A stretch of DNA of 64,000 bases from Virgibacillus phasianinus. Its GTDB lineage: Bacteria > Bacillota > Bacilli > Bacillales > Amphibacillaceae. Positions 8,966 through 17,148 of this stretch are shown here, piece by piece; within the stretch, counting starts at the first letter, position 1, and every line of letters begins with the position of its first letter. The position numbers and the translations under genes are program-made. The notes beneath the pieces were generated by a model, which was not told the DNA's origin, ran no database searches, and worked only from the letters and a program-made list of their open reading frames with translations. The stretch covers positions 2,666,001 through 2,730,000 of the forward strand of contig NZ_CP022315.1 in NCBI RefSeq assembly GCF_002216775.1. Direction: 5' to 3'.

Positions 8966-9475
8966 ATGTCAGTTGCTGATCACAAGTCAAAAGAGCTTCA
9001 ACTAAAATGTATGGTCATCTCTGTTAGTGATACACGGAATAAAGAAACTGACAAAAGCGGTAGGCTTATATCCGAACTATTGGAAATTTCCGGTCACCGC
9101 ATTGACACTATGGAAATCGTTCCGGATGAAAAAGGGAAGATTAGACAATTGATTAATGAGGGTAAGGAAAATCCTGATATCGATGTTATCCTGACAAACG
9201 GCGGAACGGGGATTGCTTATCGGGATGTAACAATCGAAACCGTCAAACCCCTTTTGGATAAAGAAATTCCGGGGTTTGGTGAAATTTTTCGTTCACTAAG
9301 CTACTCGGAAGATATCGGCTCAGCGGCTATTTTGTCCCGGGCAATTGCAGGTATAGCAAATCATACTGCAGTATTTTCGATGCCTGGATCATCTGGTGCC
9401 GTAAGGTTAGCCATGAACAAATTAATATTGCCAGAGCTCTCTCATGTAGTTAATGAAATACAGAAGGATATTTAA
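8966..9475 (+). CDS. moaB: Molybdenum cofactor biosynthesis protein MoaB
   Basis: MogA/MoaB-family protein that binds molybdopterin and helps adenylate it during cofactor synthesis. The family fold is recognised by VSDTR, LTNGGTG and the GFGEIFR segments. The 169-residue form starts at ATG 8966, chosen because GAGGGTGAG (8954-8962) sits at the right distance; an upstream ATG at 8945 has no ribosome binding site. It is the last gene before a repeat element and probably belongs to the ytxK-ackA transcript. Confidence 0.9.
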   Translation: MSVADHKSKELQLKCMVISVSDTRNKETDKSGRLISELLEISGHRIDTMEIVPDEKGKIRQLINEGKENPDIDVILTNGGTGIAYRDVTIETVKPLLDKEIPGFGEIFRSLSYSEDIGSAAILSRAIAGIANHTAVFSMPGSSGAVRLAMNKLILPELSHVVNEIQKDI

Positions 9476-9480
9476 TCAAG

Positions 9481-9803
9481 GAGGCTGGGACAAAAATGTT
9501 TTAGTCAAAGGGAAATTCCGAACTATGATTCAAAATTCTTAATTAGAATTTGGAGTAGTTCGGATATTTTTCTCAGCTGTTTTTGTAAACCTTACCGCTA
9601 ATTGTTTATAAATTGTGACGTAACTAAAAATCATGTTTGGTGGTCCAGCGGCCACTCTGGAAAAACACTGCGCTTGCCGTGGGCAGCTGATGAGCCTCCT
9701 CGAGCTCTCGCTCTATTAGATCCGACCTGAAAAAGTAACGTTTTAAATTATCTATCCTATGGCCGTTCGTCTTGTGGGTCAAATATTTTAGCTATGTCCC
9801 AGC
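9481..9803 (+). repeat. Dispersed non-coding repeat, second copy
   Basis: Begins with GAGGCTGGGACAAAA (9481-9495) and ends with the inverse GTCCCAGC (9796-9803). The left part holds a hairpin made of TCCGAACTA and TAGTTCGGA (9520-9570). The middle carries AACACTGCGCTTGCCGTGGGC and GATGAGCCTCCTCGAGC, as in the 2.1-kb copy, but in the opposite orientation relative to that copy. The right part (CTATCCTATGGCCGTTCGTC) also matches it. No target duplication is evident here. It fills the 340-base gap between moaB and usp. Confidence 0.75.
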
Positions 9804-9815
9804 TTTTTTATTTAT

Positions 9816-10250
9816 TTATCTAACGACCAGTACGTCACATTTGGCATAACGTGTTATATTTTCAGATACACTGCCTATAAAGAAACGTTCTACAGTACTC
9901 ATTCCTGTTGCTCCACAGATAATTAAATCGGCTTCAAAGCCTGGCGCTATTTCCTTGGCAATTTTAACTTTAGGGGATCCATATTCGATACATCTAACGA
10001 TATCGGTAACTCCGGCTGCTTTAGCCTTTTCCATATACGCATCAACCAATTCCTTGGCATAATTTTCGGCCCTTTCCGCAAGGGTCCTGTCATAAGCCTC
10101 AGCTGTAGCGAATGTTCTGGAATCAACAACATGGGCTAAGATAAGCCTTGCATTATTCCGCTTTGCAATATCCAATGATTTTTTAAAGGCAATCTCAGAG
10201 GCATCTGAACCATCAACAGCTACCACAATATCTTTGTATTCAAAATCCAC
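9816..10250 (-). CDS. Universal stress protein, UspA family
   Basis: A 144-residue cytosolic Usp-fold protein. The ATP-binding signature is present at the C-terminus: GATGMSTVERFFIGSVSENI (G-x2-G-x9-G-S). The protein starts with the usual VAVDGSDASE strand-loop. The start is a GTG with GGGGGG about nine bases upstream. It is transcribed alone and divergently from the small gene at 10.4 kb. Nucleotide-binding Usps usually act in stress survival; the specific role is unknown. Confidence 0.92.
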   Translation of the reverse strand: MDFEYKDIVVAVDGSDASEIAFKKSLDIAKRNNARLILAHVVDSRTFATAEAYDRTLAERAENYAKELVDAYMEKAKAAGVTDIVRCIEYGSPKVKIAKEIAPGFEADLIICGATGMSTVERFFIGSVSENITRYAKCDVLVVR

Positions 10251-10382
10251 TTTTCAGTTCCCCCCTTTCCTTTTACCTAGAACATACCCTTTTTTTATTA
10301 ACTGTAATCAGGCATATTTGGAAAAAATTAAATTACAAGAGTTCCTGCATTAAGGACAAGCTAAAAGATGGAGGTGATACAC

Positions 10383-10535
10383 TTGGGAAAAAAACAAACT
10401 CAAACATTGCGTGAAGATAAAAAAGGCATTGCAGTTGTTCAAAACCAGTTATTTGAGAGCTATCAGAGTGGTGTAGTAGAGGATCAATTGCACAATAACA
10501 AGAACATTAATTATTTTAATAACCAGAAGAAATAA
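10383..10535 (+). CDS. Small hypothetical protein, 50 residues, TTG start
   Basis: A short frame opens at TTG 10383 behind a near-consensus GGAGGTGAT site and ends at TAA 10535, followed 32 bases later by a clear terminator. The product (MGKKQTQTLREDKKG... ending NNQKK) is very polar, rich in Lys, Gln and Asn, with no membrane segment or signal peptide. Composition and size resemble small spore or starvation proteins of Bacillaceae, but no family is recognised. It stands alone between usp and ald. Confidence 0.6.
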   Translation: MGKKQTQTLREDKKGIAVVQNQLFESYQSGVVEDQLHNNKNINYFNNQKK

Positions 10536-10567
10536 CCCTGATACTTCCCAAATAAAACCTCTAGACG

Positions 10568-10602
10568 AAATTGACCCACTTTAACAAAGGTGGGTCAATT
10601 TC
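10568..10602 (+). terminator. Terminator after the 50-residue gene
   Basis: AAATTGACCCAC pairs with GTGGGTCAATTT (one bulged base in the upper stem) around an AAC loop. The 3' strand itself ends in a T run. Confidence 0.8.
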
Positions 10603-10613
10603 TAACTATATTA

Positions 10614-10642
10614 TGAGAGCGCTATCATATTGATGTTATAAT
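10614..10642 (+). promoter_or_regulatory. ald promoter overlapped by a cre-like site
   Basis: TATAAT (10637-10642) is preceded by TG one base upstream (extended -10). The -35 position coincides with TGAGAGCGCTATCA (10614-10627), which matches the CcpA consensus TGWAANCGNTNWCA at 13 of 14 positions. A CcpA dimer there would block RNA polymerase. The ald ATG is 54 bases downstream of the -10. Confidence 0.5.
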
Positions 10643-10695
10643 TTATGTATATTTGATAAAATAAATGTAATGACGACAAGCGAGGAGGGTACCAA

Positions 10696-11817
10696 ATGAG
10701 AATTGGTGTTCCAAAAGAAATAAAAAATAATGAAAATAGGGTTGCAATGACACCAGCCGGAGTACTAACATTGAGAACTGCCGGGCACGAGGTGTTTGTT
10801 GAATCAGATGCTGGACTTGGTTCAGGTTTTGCAGACGAGCAGTACCAGGAAGCTGGAGCTCAAATCGTTTCAAACGCTGCAGAAGCTTGGGAGCAGGAAA
10901 TGGTTATGAAAGTAAAAGAACCTCTACCGGAAGAATATTACTTTTTCCGTGCGGGATTAATTTTGTTCACTTATTTACATTTAGCGGCAGAGCCGGAGTT
11001 AACAAAGGCGTTGATTGATAAAAAGGTTGTTGGTATAGCATATGAGACCGTCCAGCTTGAAAACAAGTCACTTCCTCTTTTGACCCCAATGAGTGAAGTT
11101 GCTGGACGTATGGCGGCCCAAATAGGTGCACAATTCCTGGAAAAACCAAAAGGTGGTAAGGGAATACTTCTGGCTGGCATCCCCGGTGTCGAGCGTGGAA
11201 AGGTTACTGTAATCGGCGGTGGGGTTGTCGGTACAAACGCAGCAAAGATTGCAATAGGACTTGGTGCTGATGTAACCATTGTCGATCTTAACCCTGAGCG
11301 ATTACGTGAATTGGACGATATCTTTGGTTCGTCAATCAATACATTAATGTCAAATCCGATGAACATAAAAGAGGCTGTTGCCGAATCCGATCTTGTTATT
11401 GGTGCAGTGTTAATTCCTGGAGCAAAAGCCCCGCGTCTGGTAACAGAGGAAATGGTAGAGGCTATGCCTGATGGATCTGTAATTGTTGATGTTGCAATTG
11501 ACCAAGGTGGAATATTTGAAACAACCGATCGAATTACAACACATGATAATCCAACGTATACAAAGTATGGTGTTCAGCATTACGCAGTTGCGAATATGCC
11601 TGGTGCTGTCCCGCGTACATCGACTATCGGATTAACGAATGTTACCGTTCCTTATGCGTTGCAATTAGCAAATAAAGGCTATGTCGAGGCCTGCTTAGAT
11701 AATGCCGCATTACGAAAAGGAATTAATACCTTGGACGGTTTTGTAACATATAAAGCCGTTGCTGAATCCCATGATCTTCATTACGATGAAGTGGAAACAC
11801 TTCTGCAAAACAAATAG
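10696..11817 (+). CDS. ald: Alanine dehydrogenase
   Basis: NAD-dependent oxidative deamination of L-alanine to pyruvate; in sporeformers used for alanine catabolism and sporulation. The 373-residue protein starts [10 protein letters not shown], has the substrate-site segment [11 protein letters not shown], the TYLHLAAE strand, the Rossmann motif [10 protein letters not shown] near residue 173 and the [11 protein letters not shown] segment late in the chain. A GAGGAGGG ribosome binding site precedes the ATG. It is monocistronic, with a promoter carrying a cre-like site and its own terminator. Confidence 0.97.
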   Translation: MRIGVPKEIKNNENRVAMTPAGVLTLRTAGHEVFVESDAGLGSGFADEQYQEAGAQIVSNAAEAWEQEMVMKVKEPLPEEYYFFRAGLILFTYLHLAAEPELTKALIDKKVVGIAYETVQLENKSLPLLTPMSEVAGRMAAQIGAQFLEKPKGGKGILLAGIPGVERGKVTVIGGGVVGTNAAKIAIGLGADVTIVDLNPERLRELDDIFGSSINTLMSNPMNIKEAVAESDLVIGAVLIPGAKAPRLVTEEMVEAMPDGSVIVDVAIDQGGIFETTDRITTHDNPTYTKYGVQHYAVANMPGAVPRTSTIGLTNVTVPYALQLANKGYVEACLDNAALRKGINTLDGFVTYKAVAESHDLHYDEVETLLQNK

Positions 11818-11853
11818 GAAGCTGTGCCAGTAGGGACAGCTTCCAGTTTTTTT
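11817..11853 (+). terminator. Terminator after ald
   Basis: GGAAGCTGT pairs with ACAGCTTCC and is followed by AGTTTTTTT. The stem begins in the ald stop codon. The convergent peptidase gene ends at the same place. Confidence 0.85.
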
Positions 11854-12949
11854 ATTCAATGATACGTAATTCCTTTGGTGATTTGGTTAACAACTCAGGG
11901 CCTTTTTCAGTCATGTAAACCATATCTTCAATTCGTACTCCACCAGTATGTGGAACGTAAATACCGGGTTCAACAGTATAGCACATTCCCTCTTTTAAGG
12001 ATAATTCATTGTTGCTGTGCATGGATGGATATTCATGTGTTTCAATTCCTATTCCATGGCCGATCCGATGTGTGAAATAGTCACCATATCCCGCTGCTTC
12101 AATATATTTTCTTGCTGCCAAATCTACTTTGCCAACCGCAGTTCCCACCCTTGAAACATCAATTGATTTTTGTTCCGCTTCTAAAACGGTTTGATAAATT
12201 TTTTTCTGATTTTCGGTAATCGTTTTGTATGCAACAGTTCGCGTGATATCAGAGCAGTACCCGTCATAAATAACACCTAGATCAAAAAGAACCATGTCGC
12301 CTTTTTCAATTTTCTTGGTTCCAGGGTTACCATGCGGTGATGCTGTTTTAGCACCTGACAGGGCCATCGTGGAAAAAGACATTCCCTGAATTCCTTGTTT
12401 CTTTAATTCGTATTCAATAGTTGCAATAATGTCAATTTCTCTGACACCTTCATTAATTGCACCTATACCGGTTTCAATCCCGAAATCCGCGAGATCTGCT
12501 GCTTGTTTTAATATCGTATATTCTTTTTTACTCTTAATTACACGTAAATTTGCCAGTGTCTCTTTGGCATCCTTAATTGCCGTATTAGGCAAAATCGTTG
12601 TTACAGCGTTGTACCTTTCAATTGTCATTTGGTCATATTCAATGCCAATGGATTGTGGCACTTTATCATTTTTGTTCAGTTTAGATTGAAATAATGCCCA
12701 TGGGTCTTCATGGTCATGGTAGCCAATTATGTCAAAGGACCATCCGGCAGCAAGAGCATCCTCCTTTTCCATATTTGGCAATACCAGAATTGGATCCAAG
12801 TCATTACTTATGTAAACAGCTATTACACGTTCATGCGGGTCAGTTAAGTAGTTACTCAAGTAATAGACATTAGCTTTAGATGTCACCAGCATGCTATCTA
12901 TATTTGACGCTTTCATTTCTGTAAGTAGTGTATCGATTCGATTTGTCAT
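11852..12949 (-). CDS. pepQ: Xaa-Pro dipeptidase, M24 family
   Basis: Metallopeptidase that cleaves dipeptides with C-terminal proline. The 365-residue protein has an N-terminal creatinase-like domain (1-130) and a pita-bread catalytic domain. The five metal ligands are recognisable: two Asp in DLGVIYDGYCSDITRT, His in HRIGHGIG, Glu in VEPGIYVP and Glu in GVRIEDM. The start has GAGGTGAGGAA just upstream. It converges with ald and is divergent from the DUF4178 operon. M24 family placement is certain; proline specificity is inferred from similarity to Bacillus PepQ/YkvY. Confidence 0.88.
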   Translation of the reverse strand: MTNRIDTLLTEMKASNIDSMLVTSKANVYYLSNYLTDPHERVIAVYISNDLDPILVLPNMEKEDALAAGWSFDIIGYHDHEDPWALFQSKLNKNDKVPQSIGIEYDQMTIERYNAVTTILPNTAIKDAKETLANLRVIKSKKEYTILKQAADLADFGIETGIGAINEGVREIDIIATIEYELKKQGIQGMSFSTMALSGAKTASPHGNPGTKKIEKGDMVLFDLGVIYDGYCSDITRTVAYKTITENQKKIYQTVLEAEQKSIDVSRVGTAVGKVDLAARKYIEAAGYGDYFTHRIGHGIGIETHEYPSMHSNNELSLKEGMCYTVEPGIYVPHTGGVRIEDMVYMTEKGPELLTKSPKELRIIE

Positions 12950-13052
12950 TTCCTCACCTCATAAACATAGAATACCTCTAGTATAACAAAAATCATATTG
13001 CTATTCATAAATGGAATAAATGTTACAATTACAATAGAAAATATAAAAATGT

Positions 13053-13079
13053 TGAAACCTTTTTTATTTCGTATCCGTA
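13053..13079 (+). promoter_or_regulatory. Candidate ECF (sigma-W-type) promoter of the PspA operon
   Basis: TGAAAC (13053-13058) followed by a T-rich spacer of 17 bases and CGTA (13076-13079). This matches the sigma-W pattern TGAAAC-N16/17-CGTA. In B. subtilis pspA belongs to the sigma-W envelope-stress regulon, so the location 47 bases upstream of a PspA operon is meaningful. Confidence 0.5.
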
Positions 13080-13125
13080 GTACGGAATATAGGAAGTAAA
13101 CTTAGATGATAAAGAGGTGAAACGG

Positions 13126-13638
13126 TTGGGTTTATTTTCAAATTTGTTTAAGAAAAAGGATGCGGATCGGCCAGCTCCAAAAGAGCGTGATCCATTATCG
13201 ATTAAAATCGGTGATATTATTACGTATGATCTTCGTGATTTTGAAGTGGTAGGAAAAATTATATATCGTGACAGTGGCTATAAATGGTATGGTTATCAAT
13301 TATTAGAGGGACATGATACCATTTGGTTATCCGCAGAAATGGATGACGAGCTTGAACTCGGCATCTATGAAAAAATCCAACTTCCTGTAAGTCAGCCCTT
13401 TCCGAAAAAATTAGTTTATGATAGTAAAACATATTTTCTGGAAGAAGAGGGAAGAGCAGCTGTTACAGGTGAAGGAAGAAGTGCAAATTTACATGGTTCA
13501 GAAACACATTATGCTGATTACAGTGACAGCGAGGAAGAGAACTTTCTCAGCATTGAGTCATGGGGTACAGAGTTAGAGGTCAGCTATGGCTACCCAATAG
13601 AAACATATGAAATTAAAATATTAGCTGGTTCAAATTAA
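13126..13638 (+). CDS. DUF4178 domain protein
   Basis: A 170-residue soluble protein of the DUF4178 family, function unknown. It starts MGLFSNLFKKK and has a beta-rich core (IKIGDIITYDLRDFEVVGKI, WYGYQLLEG, IWLSAEMDDELEL) followed by an acidic stretch (YSDSEEEN) and LSIESWG. TTG 13126 is taken as the start because GAGGTG lies six bases upstream; the alternative GTG 13117 is inside that ribosome binding site. It leads a five-gene operon with PspA, a DUF4247 lipoprotein, DUF350 and a SpeE-like enzyme, so a part in a membrane-associated process is likely. Confidence 0.85.
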   Translation: MGLFSNLFKKKDADRPAPKERDPLSIKIGDIITYDLRDFEVVGKIIYRDSGYKWYGYQLLEGHDTIWLSAEMDDELELGIYEKIQLPVSQPFPKKLVYDSKTYFLEEEGRAAVTGEGRSANLHGSETHYADYSDSEEENFLSIESWGTELEVSYGYPIETYEIKILAGSN

Positions 13639-13652
13639 AAGGAGGAAGTTAC

Positions 13653-14321
13653 ATGTTTAAATTTTTTAAACGCGTTTCAACAGTTGTAAGTTCGGAGTTA
13701 AATACATTATTGGATAAAGCAGAAGACCCTGTAAAAATGCTGGATCAGTTCATGCGTGATATGGCTGAGGATATTCGTGAAGTAGAGGCAGCAGTAGCAA
13801 AACAAATCGCCAATGAAAAAATGCTGAAACGCAAAGCAGACGATGCGCAGGCTATGGTGGATAAACGCCAGAAACAGGCTGAAAAAGCATTAAATGCTAA
13901 TGACGAAGATTTGGCGCGCCGCGCACTACAGGATAAGGGGGAACATGAAAAACAAGCTGCTATGCTAAAAGAATCATGGGAGCGTGCGAAGAAAGATTCC
14001 GACATGCTGCGTGATAAGCTAGAGGAAATGAAAAAAGAATACCAGGAAATGAAATTGAAAAAGGATTCATTAAAAGCCCGTGCTGAATCTGCCAAAACTC
14101 GCACAAAAATGAATCGCACGATGTCTTCAATTGGTAGTGACGAGTCCAAGGCTGGTTTTGAGCGTATGGAAGAAAAAGTTATGCGTTTTGAAGCAGAAGC
14201 AGAAACAAGTGATGATTTATCACGTGAAAGCCGCTCACTTGATGATGAGTTTGAGGACTTAGAGGATAGCAGTGTAGACGATGAACTAGCTGCATTAAAA
14301 AAGAAAATGGGTAAAGAATAA
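13653..14321 (+). CDS. pspA: PspA/IM30 family membrane-stress protein
   Basis: Peripheral membrane protein related to phage-shock protein A, Vipp1 and LiaH; the family forms ESCRT-III-like oligomers that stabilise damaged membranes. The 222-residue chain is nearly all charged coiled coil (about 25-200), with the amphipathic N-terminal helix MFKFFKRVSTVV and the typical EDPVKMLDQFMRDM motif. It follows the DUF4178 gene by 14 bases with an AAAGGAGGAAG site. Family assignment is certain. The partner proteins encoded downstream suggest a variant Psp response rather than the pspABC form. Confidence 0.95.
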   Translation: MFKFFKRVSTVVSSELNTLLDKAEDPVKMLDQFMRDMAEDIREVEAAVAKQIANEKMLKRKADDAQAMVDKRQKQAEKALNANDEDLARRALQDKGEHEKQAAMLKESWERAKKDSDMLRDKLEEMKKEYQEMKLKKDSLKARAESAKTRTKMNRTMSSIGSDESKAGFERMEEKVMRFEAEAETSDDLSRESRSLDDEFEDLEDSSVDDELAALKKKMGKE

Positions 14322-14409
14322 TAGGGGAATAGGGTGAAAGGGGCAGTCTCTTTTGAGGGGCTGTCCACATTTCATGTTAAAAGAGTATAGGTGAAAGGGG
14401 GAATAATGA

Positions 14410-15069
14410 GTGAAAAAATGGAGTGTATTAATGTGTTTACTATTCATCATGTTTATTGCTGCAGGATGTTCATCCCCATTTTCAAGTGACAGAGGAATAC
14501 CTGAAGAAGTACATATTACCGCTGATAATATTCCAGAAGAACCAAGTAAAGCCGAAATTATTGATAAGATAAAAAATAACTCCAGTAATGAAATTGACGA
14601 TATTATCGAAGCGAACTTTTCATTAATGGACGTGGTTTCAGTTGATTCAAACAAAGCTGAAATATACGCAACTAGGCGTTTTGAATTAAGTGAATTATCA
14701 TCGGTACTGTCAGACACAATTGAGCCCGAGAAAGTAAGTGAAGTGATAGATAACCAGCAGATTTTGGTTTATCCAGATTATTTTGTCACGCTGAAAATAA
14801 GTCCTGACGACAATGATGCCTTAATAATTGAAGTAGCGGGTGATGAATTTGTACGGCGAAATTATGCCCCAAGCTTTCTGCAAACATATTTTGCATACCG
14901 ACTGTTAGACAGTTTTCTTGGCGTAAATGACTGGGGAAGACGACGATCTAGGGAATGTGGATCAGGAAATTGTTATGGAGGATATACTGGAAAGGGCTAC
15001 TATCCAAATGGAACACCAAGTCGCGGGAACACGTCATTTAGAGGCGGCGGACCTGGTGCAGGAAAATAA
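14410..15069 (+). CDS. DUF4247 lipoprotein
   Basis: A 219-residue exported lipoprotein: signal MKKWSVLMCLLFIMFIAAGC with lipobox cysteine at 20. The mature part is a DUF4247 domain, and the C-terminal 40 residues are rich in Gly, Arg and Tyr, with a short Cys pair (ECGSGNC). The GTG start follows AAAGGGGGAAT; an ATG four bases earlier is in another frame. Its position in the PspA operon puts it at the outer face of the membrane where DUF350 and SpeE-like proteins are embedded. Biochemical function is unknown. Confidence 0.85.
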   Translation: MKKWSVLMCLLFIMFIAAGCSSPFSSDRGIPEEVHITADNIPEEPSKAEIIDKIKNNSSNEIDDIIEANFSLMDVVSVDSNKAEIYATRRFELSELSSVLSDTIEPEKVSEVIDNQQILVYPDYFVTLKISPDDNDALIIEVAGDEFVRRNYAPSFLQTYFAYRLLDSFLGVNDWGRRRSRECGSGNCYGGYTGKGYYPNGTPSRGNTSFRGGGPGAGK

Positions 15070-15084
15070 AAGGAGAGTGAAGTA

Positions 15085-15480
15085 ATGGGACCATTTATAG
15101 CAACACTTGTTTATTTTGTAATATCAGTGGTAATCGTACTGATTGGGTTATTTATTTTCGAAATTATGACACAGAAATATAAAGATTTTGAGGCAGTTAA
15201 GGAAGGGAACGTAGCGGTTGCGATGTCAATTGCTGGGAAGATTATCGGGATATGTATCATCTTAGCTTTTGCCATCTACAACAGCTCTGTAATTTATGAA
15301 ACGTTGATTTGGGGTATCTATGGTGTTATTTTACAAATGATTTCCTATTTGTTGTTTGATTTGTTTACCAGAAGATTTTCAGTGGAGGAACAGCTAGCCA
15401 AAAACAATATAGCTGTTGGTATATTGTCGATGGGGGTATCAATTGGTATAGCATTTGTAATTGGAGCATCAATTACATAG
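15085..15480 (+). CDS. DUF350 membrane protein
   Basis: A 131-residue integral membrane protein with four predicted helices (about 5-28, 48-68, 76-98, 108-130), as expected of DUF350 (UPF0719). Family members form paired two-helix units; no enzymatic motif is visible. An AAAAGGAGAGTG site precedes the ATG 15 bases after the DUF4247 stop. It is probably a channel or scaffold working with the neighbouring PspA and SpeE-like proteins; this is inference from the operon. Confidence 0.88.
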   Translation: MGPFIATLVYFVISVVIVLIGLFIFEIMTQKYKDFEAVKEGNVAVAMSIAGKIIGICIILAFAIYNSSVIYETLIWGIYGVILQMISYLLFDLFTRRFSVEEQLAKNNIAVGILSMGVSIGIAFVIGASIT

Positions 15481-15553
15481 GCACTCCCCCAAAGAAAAGC
15501 GGGCATTTTGTCCGCTTTCTTCTATTTTAATAGCATTAATGGAGTGGTTGATA

Positions 15554-17104
15554 ATGGAGGATCTAGCGGTTAAGAAAAGTAAAACGATTTACTGGGCATC
15601 AGGCATTGTATCAATTTGCGGTATAATTTTTGAGGTGTTGTTTGGAGCACTTGGTTCATACATATTGGGTGACGGGGTCAAGCAATATACATTAACTATT
15701 TCCCTGTTTTTAACTGGAATGGGGATTGGAGCCTACTTAAGTGAAAAGGTAATGAAGAATTTGATTTTGACTTTTATCTGGATTGAATTTGGTATTGCCC
15801 TTATTGGTGGATTTTCAAGCTTTACGATGTTTGGAATTACGGCATTCTCTCCAAGTGGTACTGATGCATTTTATTTATATTTCGTTACTTTGCTGATCGG
15901 GGGCTTAACTGGTATCGAGCTGCCAATATTAATCCGCAAAGCTAACGAAATTGGAGAAAAGTTAAATAGAAGTACAGCACGTGTGCTGTTTTCTGACTAT
16001 GCTGGCGGATTAATTGGTGGTTTATTATTTGTATTTTTATTGCGTCCGCAATTTGGCATGGTAAAATCTGCTTTCGTTGTTGGCTGCGTGAATCTGGCGG
16101 TTGCTTTTACGGTCCTGTGGTTATTTCGAAAGGAAATTAAAAACTTTGCCACACATACGACATTCGGAATAATCATTGCGATATTATTAATTGCTGGTGT
16201 ATTGTTTGGTGAGGCAATGGCATTTACTTTTGAGCAAAAACTTTATAAAGATCCGATTGTATATATGGAACAAAGTGCTTACCAAAAAATAATTCTAACC
16301 CAAGATCAGGGAGATACAAGGCTTTATTTGGATGGCTCCCTGCAATTTAGTTCTACTGATGAGTACCGTTACCATGAAGTGCTTGTTCATCCAACTATGG
16401 CGCAGGCAAAATCACATGGTAATGTATTAATTCTTGGCGGTGGTGATGGTATTGCTGCGAAGGAAATATTGCAATATGATGATGTTAAATCTATTACACT
16501 TGTAGATTTAGATCCCGCTGTAACAAAGCTAGCAAAAACAAACCGGCAGCTAGTACAGCTTAATGAAGGATCGCTGCATAATAACAAGGTCGATATTATT
16601 CACAAAGATGCCTTTCAGTATCTTAAGAACACCAACACGTGGTATGACGTTATCTTCGTGGATTTACCAGACCCGAACAATGAAAGCTTAAACAAGCTGT
16701 ACACAAAAGAGTTTTACTCACTTATTCGGAACCATTTAAGTCCGGGCGGTGCAACGATGATTCAATCGACAAGTCCTGTATTCGCAACAAAGGTATACTG
16801 GACGATATCAAAAACGATAGAATCAACGGGGTTACATACCGAGAACTTACATGTGGATGTTCCAAGCTTTGGTAATTGGGGGTTTGTGATGGCAAGCCGG
16901 GATGAAATTAACATTGAAGATCTCTCAATTGGTGTAGAAACAGAGTTTTTAACGGAAGATATGCTGTTAAGTTTAACACAATTTGGAAAAGATGAAGACA
17001 GAATGATAAGCAATGAAAAAGGAGAAAAATTTACTCTTAAACCGAACACCTTAATTGACCCAAATTTAATTCAATTGTATGAACATGCATGGAAGAATTA
17101 TTAA
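15554..17104 (+). CDS. Membrane-embedded spermidine synthase homologue
   Basis: A 516-residue protein with about seven N-terminal membrane helices (residues 8-220) fused to a cytosolic polyamine aminopropyltransferase domain. The latter shows LGGGDG near residue 293, TLVDLDPAV and the catalytic-type VDLPDPN near 372. These are the decarboxylated-SAM binding and Asp motifs of SpeE. ATG 15554 begins MEDLAVKKSK before the first helix; the longer frame from 15461 overlaps the DUF350 gene and has no ribosome binding site. SpeD, which makes decarboxylated SAM, is encoded at 57.9 kb. The acceptor substrate is unknown and may be a membrane or cell-surface amine. Confidence 0.88.
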   Translation: MEDLAVKKSKTIYWASGIVSICGIIFEVLFGALGSYILGDGVKQYTLTISLFLTGMGIGAYLSEKVMKNLILTFIWIEFGIALIGGFSSFTMFGITAFSPSGTDAFYLYFVTLLIGGLTGIELPILIRKANEIGEKLNRSTARVLFSDYAGGLIGGLLFVFLLRPQFGMVKSAFVVGCVNLAVAFTVLWLFRKEIKNFATHTTFGIIIAILLIAGVLFGEAMAFTFEQKLYKDPIVYMEQSAYQKIILTQDQGDTRLYLDGSLQFSSTDEYRYHEVLVHPTMAQAKSHGNVLILGGGDGIAAKEILQYDDVKSITLVDLDPAVTKLAKTNRQLVQLNEGSLHNNKVDIIHKDAFQYLKNTNTWYDVIFVDLPDPNNESLNKLYTKEFYSLIRNHLSPGGATMIQSTSPVFATKVYWTISKTIESTGLHTENLHVDVPSFGNWGFVMASRDEINIEDLSIGVETEFLTEDMLLSLTQFGKDEDRMISNEKGEKFTLKPNTLIDPNLIQLYEHAWKNY

Positions 17105-17148
17105 ACGGGTATAGGATTAGGTAAAGGATAAATCAAAAAGGAGAGATT

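Noticed and set aside
13745-14368. 207-codon open frame antisense to pspA
   Set aside because: Ser/Phe-rich shadow of the Lys/Glu-rich coiled-coil gene; no ribosome binding site and no family.
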